A DNA stretch of 64,000 nucleotides. Source: Pelagibius sp028280305 (GTDB lineage: Bacteria; Pseudomonadota; Alphaproteobacteria; Kiloniellales; Kiloniellaceae). The stretch lies in the NCBI RefSeq assembly GCF_965233615.1, contig NZ_OZ247495.1; one strand, written 5' to 3'. Below, one piece after another: positions 26,182 to 34,374 of this stretch. Positions within the stretch are counted from its first letter, which is position 1, and each line of letters begins with the position of its first letter. The notes below the pieces were generated by a model that did no database searches, had not been told where the DNA came from, and saw nothing but the letters and a program-made list of their open reading frames with translations. A program made the position numbers and the translations under genes.

Positions 26182-26397
26182 AAAGTCTTGGACAGGCTAC
26201 CAACGATCAGCAGGAGCCTTTCCAAGCAGCGGCATTATGGCCCAAATCGATTCAACGGCACTTGGATCTCGGTGACGCTTCAGGTGAAACGGCCTTGTTG
26301 CTCACTGTCAGCTAGTATCAATGTCCGCTTTAGCAGGCTGCATCGCGGCATCGCTTTCACGGACGGAACGGTAGCTTTCGGTCGGCCCTGTAATGGA

Positions 26398-26449
26398 GAT
26401 GATCGGCCAGCAAGCGGCGTGAAACAGAGCCGCTTGCTCGGCGATCATC
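26398..26449. repeat. 52-nt interrupted inverted repeat downstream of the serine recombinase
   Basis: Outer arms GATGATCG (26398-26405) and CGATCATC (26442-26449) and inner arms GCAAGCGGC (26410-26418) and GCCGCTTGC (26429-26437) are perfect. A 4-nt mismatch on each side separates them, and the loop is 10 nt. It lies 217 bp past the recombinase stop in a 386-bp stretch without a gene (26182-26567). Only a short GTTTTG follows, so it is a weak terminator at best. It could be a recombination site. Confidence 0.7.
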
Positions 26450-26502
26450 GGAGTTTTGCAACAACCCGGCACTCCCCACCTGCGCTGCCTGAAAACCGCA
26501 GC

Positions 26503-26534
26503 TTGACATCTTTCTTTGTGTTTGGAATTATTAT
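26503..26534 (+). promoter_or_regulatory. Putative promoter of the IclR/M24/TRAP operon
   Basis: TTGACA at 26503-26508 is a perfect -35 box. An AT-rich stretch follows (AATTAT at 26526, spacing 17, or TATTAT at 26529, spacing 20). The IclR start is about 35 nt further on. The boxes are seen; the use of one -10 over the other is a guess. Confidence 0.5.
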
Positions 26535-26567
26535 AGCAACGCTGTTACTTTAATCGGAACGCTAAAA

Positions 26568-27374
26568 ATGTCATCAAACCAGTCCTTGATGCGCGGCCTT
26601 ACCATTCTCGAGCTCCTAGATGAGGCAAGTGACCCGCTCGGCATACGCGATATCGCTCGTAAAATGGGAATCAGCGCGACCATCGTACAGCGGCTCGTGC
26701 ATTCGCTGACCGAAGCGAACTTTGCGCGGAAAGACCCGCGCTCTCAGAAATACGTCATTGGCTATCGGGCCGTTGCGCTCGGCCGGTCCATGCTCACCGA
26801 AGAACGTCTGGTCGGGAGCGCCCTACCCGAACTGCGCGCGTTGGCCAGCGATCACCACCTGAACGCCTTCTTGAGCGTAATAGCGGGCGGGGAGTTGTTG
26901 TATGTGCTCGCCGAGCAGAGCGCAGGACCGATCGCGATCAAGAGCAAGCCTGGGGCGAAGGCGGCGTTTCACGCAACCGCCATGGGCAAGGCCCTGTTGT
27001 CCGGGCGGCCGGTCGATGAGATCGACGCCTTTTTGGGGCGGGAAGCACTTGAGCCGCTCACCGCAAGGACGATCACGGACCGCGATGCGCTCTACGCGGA
27101 ATTGGCGCGCGCGGATCAGCAGGGTTACGCGCTAGCCTTTGGAGAGAACCTCGATGGCGTGACATCCGTTGCCGCGCGTATCCGAGACGGGGAAGGCGGT
27201 GTCATCGCCGCCACTAGCATTGCGTTTGCACCCAGCCTACAACCTACCGCACAGCTCGCCGATGTTGTTCGCCTGGTGACCGACGCGGCGGCGCGCATTT
27301 CCACCACGCTCGGCTGTCCCAAAGAAATGCTCGACCGGGTAACGCCCGTTTTGGAGACGCCCGATGTTGCTTAA
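26568..27374 (+). CDS. IclR-family transcriptional regulator
   Basis: 268 residues. An N-terminal winged helix-turn-helix (residues 5-65: LTILELLDEASDPLGIRDIARKMG, then VQRLVHSL) is followed by the IclR effector-binding domain (HLNAFLSVIAGGELLYVL, HATAMGKALLSG, GYALAFGENLDGVTSVAA). It is first in the operon, and its end overlaps the M24 gene by 11 bp. It most likely controls this operon in response to the transported substrate or a product of it. Confidence 0.92.
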   Translation: MSSNQSLMRGLTILELLDEASDPLGIRDIARKMGISATIVQRLVHSLTEANFARKDPRSQKYVIGYRAVALGRSMLTEERLVGSALPELRALASDHHLNAFLSVIAGGELLYVLAEQSAGPIAIKSKPGAKAAFHATAMGKALLSGRPVDEIDAFLGREALEPLTARTITDRDALYAELARADQQGYALAFGENLDGVTSVAARIRDGEGGVIAATSIAFAPSLQPTAQLADVVRLVTDAAARISTTLGCPKEMLDRVTPVLETPDVA

Positions 27375-28551
27375 CGCGCCGCGCCTCAGACAGATTGCCC
27401 AAGAAGCACGTCTTGATGCGCTTATTGCGACCGCGCCTGAAAACGTCACCTACGCCAGCGGCTACTGGGCACTCTCGCAATGGATCCGGCGCGGCCCACA
27501 GACCTACGTCATATTGCCTACGGCCGATTTGTCTCGCGCCCGGGTGATCGCAGCGACCTCCCTGATCGATCTGTTGGCCGACCAGGATGTCTGGGTTGGC
27601 GATATTCAACGCTTCGGCTTCTTCCAGGCGGACCGCGCCAACTCGCTCACCGAGCCGCTCGACATCGCCCAAGCCCGCCTCTACGACCTAAAGGCCGATG
27701 CCAGTGCAATGGATGCGTTGAAGCGGGCGATAAGCGAGCTGGGGCTGGATACGGCTCGGGTCGGAATGGACGAACTCGGGCTCCTCCCGGGCGCTTGGGA
27801 AGACATACAAGAAAGCTTCCCGCAGGCCACCTTTTGCAAGGCCGCCGAGCACTTCCGCCGCATCCGCGCGGTAAAAACCGAGGAAGAGATTTCGCGGCTG
27901 AGGCAGGCCGCCCAGATCACTGAAAGGTCGATTGCGGCGGCCCTCGACGTGGCTTGCGACGGTGCAACCGAACGCGACTTGGCACGCGCCTTCCACGCGC
28001 AGACGGTGCTGGAGGACGCCACACCAGTGCTCGGCTGCATCGGCTTCGGCCCGCGTGGCGCCATGCCGAACGTACAGCCAAGCGGCCGCCCACTGGCCCG
28101 CAATGACGTGATCCGTTTTGACGTCGGCGGGCGGTATCAGCACTACCGCGCCGATATTGCCCGGAACGCCGTGCTCGGAGATCCTTGCACGCGGATGCGG
28201 ACCTATCACGAGGCACTCCACACGGGCGTTGCTGAGGCGCTGGCGATGATCCGGCCCGGCGTTCGCGCATCAGACGTATTCGACACCGCGGTGCGGGCAG
28301 TGCGCGAAGCGGGCCTCACTGGCTACAAGCGTAGTCATGTGGGGCACGGTATAGGGATCGACGGCTACGACCTCCCGAGCCTAGCGCCTGACAGCTCCGA
28401 CGTCATCGAAGAGGGCATGGTTCTCTGCGTTGAGACACCCTACTACGAGCTCGGCTGGTGCGGACTTCAAGTCGAAGACACGGTCGTTGTGCGCGCCGGC
28501 GGCATCGAGACCTTCATGACAACTGACGGTCGCCTGCAGGTACTGGCATGA
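27364..28551 (+). CDS. M24-family metallopeptidase (Xaa-Pro peptidase/creatinase fold)
   Basis: 395 residues. The creatinase N-domain covers about 1-165 (NVTYASGYWALSQW). The pita-bread domain keeps all five metal ligands by position: Asp253, Asp264, His328, Glu357 and Glu371, plus GHGIGIDGYD. A dinuclear metal hydrolase is therefore likely, rather than a metal-free creatinase. The start overlaps IclR by 11 bp and the stop overlaps the DUF1445 gene as ATGA. Within the operon it may cleave a proline-containing dipeptide or another amide taken up by the TRAP system. Substrate unknown. Confidence 0.88.
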   Translation: MLLNAPRLRQIAQEARLDALIATAPENVTYASGYWALSQWIRRGPQTYVILPTADLSRARVIAATSLIDLLADQDVWVGDIQRFGFFQADRANSLTEPLDIAQARLYDLKADASAMDALKRAISELGLDTARVGMDELGLLPGAWEDIQESFPQATFCKAAEHFRRIRAVKTEEEISRLRQAAQITERSIAAALDVACDGATERDLARAFHAQTVLEDATPVLGCIGFGPRGAMPNVQPSGRPLARNDVIRFDVGGRYQHYRADIARNAVLGDPCTRMRTYHEALHTGVAEALAMIRPGVRASDVFDTAVRAVREAGLTGYKRSHVGHGIGIDGYDLPSLAPDSSDVIEEGMVLCVETPYYELGWCGLQVEDTVVVRAGGIETFMTTDGRLQVLA

Positions 28552-29372
28552 GCGTGCCTGCTCCTCAGACCTTCGACCGTTCTGCGCTGATCCACGTTCA
28601 TCCGCGCAAGGTGCGCCAGGCCGCGCGGAGGGGCGATCTGGACTACGTCACTCACGGGCTCGCGCGCGGGCATGTGCAGGCGAATCTCGCCATCCTGCCG
28701 CAAGACTATGCCTTTGAGTTTCTGCTCTTCTGCTTGCGCAACCCCAAGACCTGCCCCCTTGTCGAGGTGCTGGAGCCGGGTGAGGTGGAGTTCAAAACGG
28801 CCGCACCCGGATCGGACGTACGGACAGATCTGCCGAGTTACCGAATCTACCGCGAGGGCAGACTCGCTGAAGAACGGCCCGATATCACCAATCTCTGGCG
28901 CGACGATCATGTGGCGTTCCTCTTAGGCTGCAGCAACTCATTCGACGAGGTGCTGGAACGGCAGGGTATTCCGCAAAGGCATCTCGAAAAGTCCGACGGG
29001 CGCATCTCGGTCTATCGCTCGAGTATCCCGTGCGCGCCAGCCGGCCGGTTCCGCGGCCCAATGGTCGTGACCATGCGGCCTATTCCCGAAAGGGATGTGC
29101 CGCGGGTGACGGAGCTGTCGTCACGCTTCCCCATCGCCCATGGCGGTCCCGTTCACATTGGTGCACCGAAGAGCATCGGTATCGAGGATCTAAGCCAGGT
29201 TGACTGGGGCGCCTACAACCCGCTGCGGGAAAGCGAGGTCCCTGTCTACTGGGCCTGCGGAGTGACGCCTCAGGCTGTAGCGCTGGAAAGCGGCGTGCCC
29301 GAGATGATCACGCACGCGCCAGGGCACATGTTCGTCACCGACCTTCACATTGACGATCAGCGCAAAGGCTGA
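28548..29372 (+). CDS. DUF1445 protein (putative hydro-lyase / D-glutamate cyclase family)
   Basis: 274 residues. Family landmarks are GLARGHVQANLAILP, DFLLFC-like AFEFLLFCLRNPKTCPL, FLLGCSNSFDEVL, and the C-terminal VPVYWACGVTPQAV and HAPGHMFVTDL. These match the DUF1445/YcsI family, of which mammalian D-glutamate cyclase is a relative. The ATG overlaps the stop of the M24 gene. Coupling to a TAXI TRAP importer suggests it acts on the imported compound, perhaps a cyclic or D-amino-acid derivative; this is inference. Confidence 0.85.
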   Translation: MSVPAPQTFDRSALIHVHPRKVRQAARRGDLDYVTHGLARGHVQANLAILPQDYAFEFLLFCLRNPKTCPLVEVLEPGEVEFKTAAPGSDVRTDLPSYRIYREGRLAEERPDITNLWRDDHVAFLLGCSNSFDEVLERQGIPQRHLEKSDGRISVYRSSIPCAPAGRFRGPMVVTMRPIPERDVPRVTELSSRFPIAHGGPVHIGAPKSIGIEDLSQVDWGAYNPLRESEVPVYWACGVTPQAVALESGVPEMITHAPGHMFVTDLHIDDQRKG

Positions 29373-29393
29373 CGCCATAACGGGGAGTTAAAC

Positions 29394-30533
29394 ATGAGAA
29401 GTATCTTGCTGACCATCGCCCTTGCAGGCTTTGCTTCGACTGCGTTGGCGGAGGAAATCAACCTACCCGGAGACCTGTCCTGGACGGCTTTCGGCACGAC
29501 CTCGTCCGGCTATGCCCAGTCGGTGGGTATCGGTCAGATGCTCGATGCACGGTACGACGTCAGTTTGCGGATCATTCCCGGCAAGAACGATGTCGCGCGT
29601 ATGATCCCTCTGAAGAACGGTCAGTCGGACATCTGTGCTTGCGGGATCGCCTCCTATTTCGCCCAGGAAGGCGTGATGATGTTTGCCGATCCGGACTGGG
29701 GGCCGCAGCGGCTCTATACACTGTTCAACAATGTCGGCACGAACGGTCAGACGGCCGCCATTGCCGCCGATGCCGGGGTCGAGGACATTGCGGACCTGCG
29801 CGGCAAGCGCGTGACATGGATCAAGGGTTCGCCCGCCAACAACACCAATATGACCGCGCTTCTGGCCTTCGGCGGCCTAACGTGGGACGATGTGGAGCGC
29901 GTCGAGGTGCCCGGCTGGCGGCAATCGATCGAAGCCGTTCTTAACGGACAGTCCGACGCCTCATGGGCCTCGACCATGACCGGCTCGCTCAGCCGCATCG
30001 CCGCGTCCCCGCGCGGTCTGATCTTCCCTGAACTGCCGCATGACGATAGCGAAGGCTGGGCGCGCGCTCAGCAAATCGCACCTTGGTTCTCTCCCACCGT
30101 CGTTGAAAGTTATGTCGAAGACTCAGGTGTCGATGGGCCCTATGAGGGTATGAACTATCCCTATCCCCTTTTCGTCGCCACGCCGAACATTTCCGAGAAC
30201 ACGGCCTACGGCCTGACCAAGGCCATCATGGAGAACTATGACGCCATCAAGGAAGCAGGCCCGAGCATGAACGGCTACGCCAAAAATCGGCAGATTCTGA
30301 GCTACATCTTCCCGGTCCACCCCGCCGCGATAGCCTACTATAAGGAAGCGGGGCTTTGGACCAAAGCCGACGAAGCACACAACGAGATGTTACTGAAGCG
30401 TCAGGACGTGTTGGCCAGCGCCTGGGAGCAGATGCGCGATTCCTCGCTGGACGACGACGCCTTCGCAGCCGAATGGTTGAAGGTCCGCGCTGCGGCCCTG
30501 TCTGAGGCCGGCCTTCCGATCGTCTTCAACTAG
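29394..30533 (+). CDS. TAXI-family TRAP transporter solute-binding protein
   Basis: 379 residues with a clear signal peptide (MRSILLTIALAGFASTALA, cut before EE). The TAXI features are WTAFGTTSSGYAQSVGIGQML near the N-terminus, then RIIPGKNDVARMIPLKNGQSDI, and VTWIKGSPANNTNMTALLAFGGL. GGGAG-type RBS (GGGAG) lies 9 nt upstream. It delivers the substrate to the fused permease encoded next. A hairpin in the 51-bp gap may hold back transcription of the permease relative to this gene. Confidence 0.92.
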   Translation: MRSILLTIALAGFASTALAEEINLPGDLSWTAFGTTSSGYAQSVGIGQMLDARYDVSLRIIPGKNDVARMIPLKNGQSDICACGIASYFAQEGVMMFADPDWGPQRLYTLFNNVGTNGQTAAIAADAGVEDIADLRGKRVTWIKGSPANNTNMTALLAFGGLTWDDVERVEVPGWRQSIEAVLNGQSDASWASTMTGSLSRIAASPRGLIFPELPHDDSEGWARAQQIAPWFSPTVVESYVEDSGVDGPYEGMNYPYPLFVATPNISENTAYGLTKAIMENYDAIKEAGPSMNGYAKNRQILSYIFPVHPAAIAYYKEAGLWTKADEAHNEMLLKRQDVLASAWEQMRDSSLDDDAFAAEWLKVRAAALSEAGLPIVFN

Positions 30534-30542
30534 TCGGCTCAG

Positions 30543-30564
30543 GGGAAGGAAAAGCAACCTTCCC
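30543..30564 (+). terminator. Attenuator-like hairpin between TRAP binding protein and permease
   Basis: GGGAAGG (30543-30549) and CCTTCCC (30558-30564) form a 7-bp stem with an 8-nt loop. No strong T tract follows, so it is more likely an mRNA-stabilising or partial termination structure. Such hairpins often raise binding-protein levels over permease levels. Confidence 0.5.
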
Positions 30565-30584
30565 TTCCCTTTGATTGAGAGCGC

Positions 30585-32555
30585 ATGACCCAGGATAGCG
30601 ATGCCTCCGCCGGCAGTGCGGCGCCCCGCGTGCTGACAATGATTGTCTGCGCGTCGGCTGTGTTGAGCAGCGGCATCGCAATCTGGATCATGTTCAACCT
30701 GGGCAACGCGCTTGGCCTCTTCGTCCCGCTCGAGACGCAGTACCTCTACGGCCTGATCGCGCTGCTGCTGCCGGTCGTGTTCATCTGTCACGGGATCACG
30801 GGCCACCCCCGGGACGGTCACGTCCCGGTCTATGACTGGCTGCTGGCGTGCGCTGCCTTCGCGATCCCCGCCACCTTTGCGCTCGAGGCTGAGACCATGC
30901 TGGTCGAAGGCTGGGAGTTTGCGGCGCCAGAATACGCCCGCTGGCTTTCCTATGCCTTTTGGGCCCTGATCCTCGAGGCACTGCGGCGTTCTTCAGGTTT
31001 TGCAATCTTCGCCATATGCCTCGTCTTTTCGCTGTATCCGGTGTTTTCCGAGGCCATGCCTGGCATTCTGCGTGCGCAATCGACGGCTTTAAGTATCACA
31101 GCCGGCTTCCATATCTTCGGCAGCGAGAGCATCCTGGGTGTTCCGATGGCTGCGTTCGCAACGCTCGTCATCGGCTTCCTCATTTTCGGTGTGGCGCTGC
31201 AGTACACCGGCGGCGGGGCATTCTTCCTCAACTTGGCTTTCGCGCTTCTCGGAACCCGGCGCGGTGGGCCGGCAAAAGTTGCCATCTTCTCTTCTGGCCT
31301 TATGGGCTCGATGAGCGGCTCGGTGATCACCAACGTGCTGACGACCGGCGCCATGTCAATTCCGGCGATGAAACGGGTCGGCTTTTCGGGTCGCTATGCC
31401 GGCGGTGTAGAAGCCTGCGCCTCTACCGGTGGTGTGCTGATGCCGCCGGTGATGGGTGCCACCGCCTTCATCATGGCAACATTCATCGAAGTCCCCTATT
31501 CGGAGATCGTACTCGCGGCCGCGATCCCTTCCATTCTGTATTATGCGGGCCTCTTCCTGCAGATCGATGCTTATGCCGCTCGCAACGGGATCAAGGGGCT
31601 GCCGCGGGAAGAACTGCCCAGCGTCCGCGACGTCATCCGCGATGGCTGGTACTTCGTTTTCGTCCTGGCACTGCTCGTGTTCATGCTGCTCTACTTGCAG
31701 CGTGAAGCGCAGGCGCCGTTTTACGCAACTGCGCTCCTGATCGCGATCAATCAGATGTCCGGTACGCATCGCTGGGACCGCGTCAAGCTCATGGCTTTCA
31801 TCATCGCCACGGGCAGGATGCTCGCCGACCTCGCCGCGTTGCTCGCTGGCGTCGGGCTGATTATCGGCGCGCTGACACTGTCCGGCAAGGTCGGCTCGAT
31901 CGCCTACGAACTGGTCGCGCTCGCCGGCGACAATGTGTTCATCCTGCTCGCTATGGGCGCCATGACGAGTTTCGTCCTCGGCATGGGCATGACGGTTACG
32001 GCGGCCTATCTGTTTCTCGCGGTCACGCTGGCACCTGCGCTGACTGCGTCGGGCCTGGACAAAGTCGCCGTGCACCTGTTCATGCTCTATTGGGGCATGG
32101 TGTCGTTCATCACCCCGCCTGTGTCGCTCGGCGCGTTCGCCGCAGCTTCAATCGCCAAGTCCAACCCCATGCAGACTGGACTGGAGGCCATGCGGTTGGG
32201 CTCGATCATCTATTTTCTGCCGTTCTTCTTCGTCCTGAACCCCGCCCTGATCGGCCGCGGTGACGCGCTCGAGATCCTCCTTGTGACCAGCACGGCATGC
32301 GTTGGCATCGTCGTCATCGCCGGTGCGCTGCAGGGTTATGTGCCCGGCATTGGCCGTATTGTGGACAACCTGGCGTGCGCCGTTCCGCTACGGGTCGCTT
32401 TGATGCTTGGTGGTATTATGCTCGCCCTGCCCGGTGGTGAATTGACCGGTTTCGGCCACAGCACGTTGATCGTCGCGGGATTGGCGATCGTCGCAACTGC
32501 ACTCGGCGCGAACGCGCTTCTAAGCCGGCGTACCGTAGGTCGAGCGCTGCAATGA
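30585..32555 (+). CDS. TRAP transporter fused permease (TAXI type, DctQM)
   Basis: 656 residues and many transmembrane helices. The small-subunit-like part spans about 1-150. The large part has the DctM-like stretches LMGSMSGSVITNVLTTGAMSIP, ACASTGGVLMPPVMGATAF, and FVLGMGMTVTAAYLFLA. The C-terminus adds extra helices, as in TAXI fused permeases. The stop overlaps the next gene as ATGA. It uses an ion gradient to import the ligand bound by the protein encoded upstream. Confidence 0.93.
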   Translation: MTQDSDASAGSAAPRVLTMIVCASAVLSSGIAIWIMFNLGNALGLFVPLETQYLYGLIALLLPVVFICHGITGHPRDGHVPVYDWLLACAAFAIPATFALEAETMLVEGWEFAAPEYARWLSYAFWALILEALRRSSGFAIFAICLVFSLYPVFSEAMPGILRAQSTALSITAGFHIFGSESILGVPMAAFATLVIGFLIFGVALQYTGGGAFFLNLAFALLGTRRGGPAKVAIFSSGLMGSMSGSVITNVLTTGAMSIPAMKRVGFSGRYAGGVEACASTGGVLMPPVMGATAFIMATFIEVPYSEIVLAAAIPSILYYAGLFLQIDAYAARNGIKGLPREELPSVRDVIRDGWYFVFVLALLVFMLLYLQREAQAPFYATALLIAINQMSGTHRWDRVKLMAFIIATGRMLADLAALLAGVGLIIGALTLSGKVGSIAYELVALAGDNVFILLAMGAMTSFVLGMGMTVTAAYLFLAVTLAPALTASGLDKVAVHLFMLYWGMVSFITPPVSLGAFAAASIAKSNPMQTGLEAMRLGSIIYFLPFFFVLNPALIGRGDALEILLVTSTACVGIVVIAGALQGYVPGIGRIVDNLACAVPLRVALMLGGIMLALPGGELTGFGHSTLIVAGLAIVATALGANALLSRRTVGRALQ

Positions 32556-33712
32556 CCGCCAAACGGCCAACAGCTGGTGACTTCGTTCACACGCCGTCGC
32601 CACCGACCGACGGCTTCAACAGTCTGTCGGTGCCGACCTATCGTGCCTCGACAATTACCTATCCCAACCTCGACAGCTTCGTTGCGCGCGGTTCGCGTGG
32701 GCGAGAGGCTTACACTTATGGGCTCGCCGGCACGCCGACCAGCCGGGCACTGGCCGATAAGCTGACAGCCCTTGAAAACGGTACCGATACCTTTCTGACA
32801 TCATCTGGATTGATGGCCATTACCGTTACGTTCTTGGCGCTCTTATCCGCAGGCGACCGGGTTCTATTGCCGGAGACCGTTTATGCACCGGTGCGGCGTT
32901 TTGCGGCGGACACGCTCAGTAAGCTGAATATTGGAGCACAATACTACGATCCAACTGAACAAATCGACCTTAGCGCCTTCGGGCCGGAGCTACGTTTGCT
33001 CTGGATCGAATCTCCCGGCTCACTCACCATGGAAATGCAGAATATCATCGCGTTGTCGCGACAAGCCAAAGCCCATGGCGTTTTGGTTGGTTGCGACAAT
33101 TCTTGGGCTACGCCCCTTTACTGTCAGCCGCTGGATCTCGGCGCCGATATCGTCATCGAAGCGGTCACGAAGTACCTCTCCGGGCACTCGGACATCTTGC
33201 TCGGCTCGATCACGGTCCGGACCGAAGAACTCGCTGCTAAGATTCACGCAACGGTGCGCTCGCTTGGCGTGGGCGTCTCACCGGATGACTGCTTTCTCGC
33301 GCTGCGCGGCCTGGAGACTGCTCCAATCCGGCTGGAGCATGTTGGCCGCACGGCGCTGTTGCTCGCGGAAAGACTGCGTCAGCACGATAGCGTCGTCGAG
33401 GTCCTGATGCCGGCTCTACCGGACGCGGCCGGCCACGCCCTCTGGAGCCGGCAGTACGCCGGCACAAGCGGCGTGTTCAGTTTCATTATGAATTCGGAAG
33501 ATGAGGATTCTTTCCGCGCCCGGTTCATCAGGCTGAAGCTCATCCAAATCGGCGCTTCCTGGGGTGGCACCCATAGCCTGATCGCGCCATCGCCCATCAC
33601 GGATGGCCGCTGTGGACGCCGCTACCACGGACAACAGATTGTGCGCATCAGCGTTGGTCTTGAAGATGCGGCAGCGATTGGTGAAGACCTAGACCGGTTT
33701 CTTGATGATTGA
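32552..33712 (+). CDS. metC: Cystathionine beta-lyase-like PLP enzyme (Cys/Met metabolism family)
   Basis: 386 residues. Lys207 in VIEAVTKYLSGHSDILLG is the PLP Schiff-base lysine. YTYGLAGTPTSRALADKLTALE and FLTSSGLMAITVTFLALL are the usual N-terminal stretches, and WIESPGSLTMEMQ precedes the PLP aspartate in GCDNSWATPLY. It belongs to the gamma-family of PLP lyases. The start overlaps the permease stop. Its place at the operon end suggests beta-elimination of an imported thioether or cysteine conjugate, releasing pyruvate, ammonia and a thiol. Biosynthetic MetC is the conservative alternative. Confidence 0.85.
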   Translation: MTAKRPTAGDFVHTPSPPTDGFNSLSVPTYRASTITYPNLDSFVARGSRGREAYTYGLAGTPTSRALADKLTALENGTDTFLTSSGLMAITVTFLALLSAGDRVLLPETVYAPVRRFAADTLSKLNIGAQYYDPTEQIDLSAFGPELRLLWIESPGSLTMEMQNIIALSRQAKAHGVLVGCDNSWATPLYCQPLDLGADIVIEAVTKYLSGHSDILLGSITVRTEELAAKIHATVRSLGVGVSPDDCFLALRGLETAPIRLEHVGRTALLLAERLRQHDSVVEVLMPALPDAAGHALWSRQYAGTSGVFSFIMNSEDEDSFRARFIRLKLIQIGASWGGTHSLIAPSPITDGRCGRRYHGQQIVRISVGLEDAAAIGEDLDRFLDD

Positions 33713-34107
33713 GGGCGCGCAAACAGCCTACGAGAAATACACCTGCGTCTGAACGACGAAAGCGCTCCGTGATACGTGATCACGATGTTGGAAATGTAAA
33801 TCCCGGCGCCATTTCTACCGCACAATGCTGCTGTCCAAAAGCGAGACGTAAGCAGGGGTTTTGATTGGTTGCAGGGGCGCGATACCAATGGAAATTGCGA
33901 TGTCGTTTGGCGCCAGCAAACTAATGGCCCGAATAGAGATGGAAGTGTTTTGCTGGCGGCAGTTTTCGATCATCGATGCGCTCTATCAAGCAATTTCAAC
34001 AAGATAAAGGGGGTGAAACTGTCAATAAAAGACAGAAACATCATTCATCAGATGCGATTGGATGTATTTGCCAAAGTGTGTAACGAAAATCTCTGCCGCA
34101 TCAGTGG
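33713..34107. other. Non-coding stretch after metC
   Basis: No frame here has a convincing start or family signature on either strand. A short palindrome CGTGATCACG occurs near 33775. I see no terminator with a T tract for the plus-strand operon. Confidence 0.5.
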
Positions 34108-34374
34108 TCACAGTGAAAAAAAGACCCGGCACGAGGCCGGGTCGGAGGCACAGGGAGAAAGGGGGGCAAAGGGCGCGCGCCACAACGGCGCGACACAGCT
34201 GATCCTGACCGTGGTGTGAAACTCGACCGCATAGCGGCCCAGCTCCCACGGGCCGCAGGAGGTGTTATTGCAACCGCAGAAGGGCAAATGATAGCCGACG
34301 CTGGCCGTCGGAAGGTTAACGGCAATCATGTTCTCTTTAGCATCGCGTTTGAATTGGCTGACAACAAAGCTCAT
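34108..34374 (-). CDS. Possible small coupled protein, 88 codons
   Basis: The ATG at 34374 overlaps the stop of the fuconate dehydratase gene as ATGA. The first half (MSFVVSQFKRDAKENM, then YHLPFCGCNNTSCGPWELGRYAVEF) looks protein-like with three clustered Cys. The last third is basic, Pro-rich and runs through the terminator hairpin, which speaks against a full-length product. I recognise no family. It may be chance. Confidence 0.25.
   Translation of the reverse strand: MSFVVSQFKRDAKENMIAVNLPTASVGYHLPFCGCNNTSCGPWELGRYAVEFHTTVRISCVAPLWRAPFAPLSPCASDPASCRVFFSL
34114..34143 (-). terminator. Rho-independent terminator for the leftward catabolic operon
   Basis: On the minus strand GACCCGGC pairs with GCCGGGTC (34123-34143, 8-bp stem, 5-nt loop), followed directly by a run of T (A7 on the plus strand, 34116-34122). 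It lies 228 bp after the fuconate dehydratase stop and is the only strong terminator seen for that operon. Confidence 0.85.

Noticed and set aside
33869..34219. Plus-strand 116-codon frame before fucD
   Set aside because: It runs through the minus-strand terminator, lacks an RBS and shows no family pattern.
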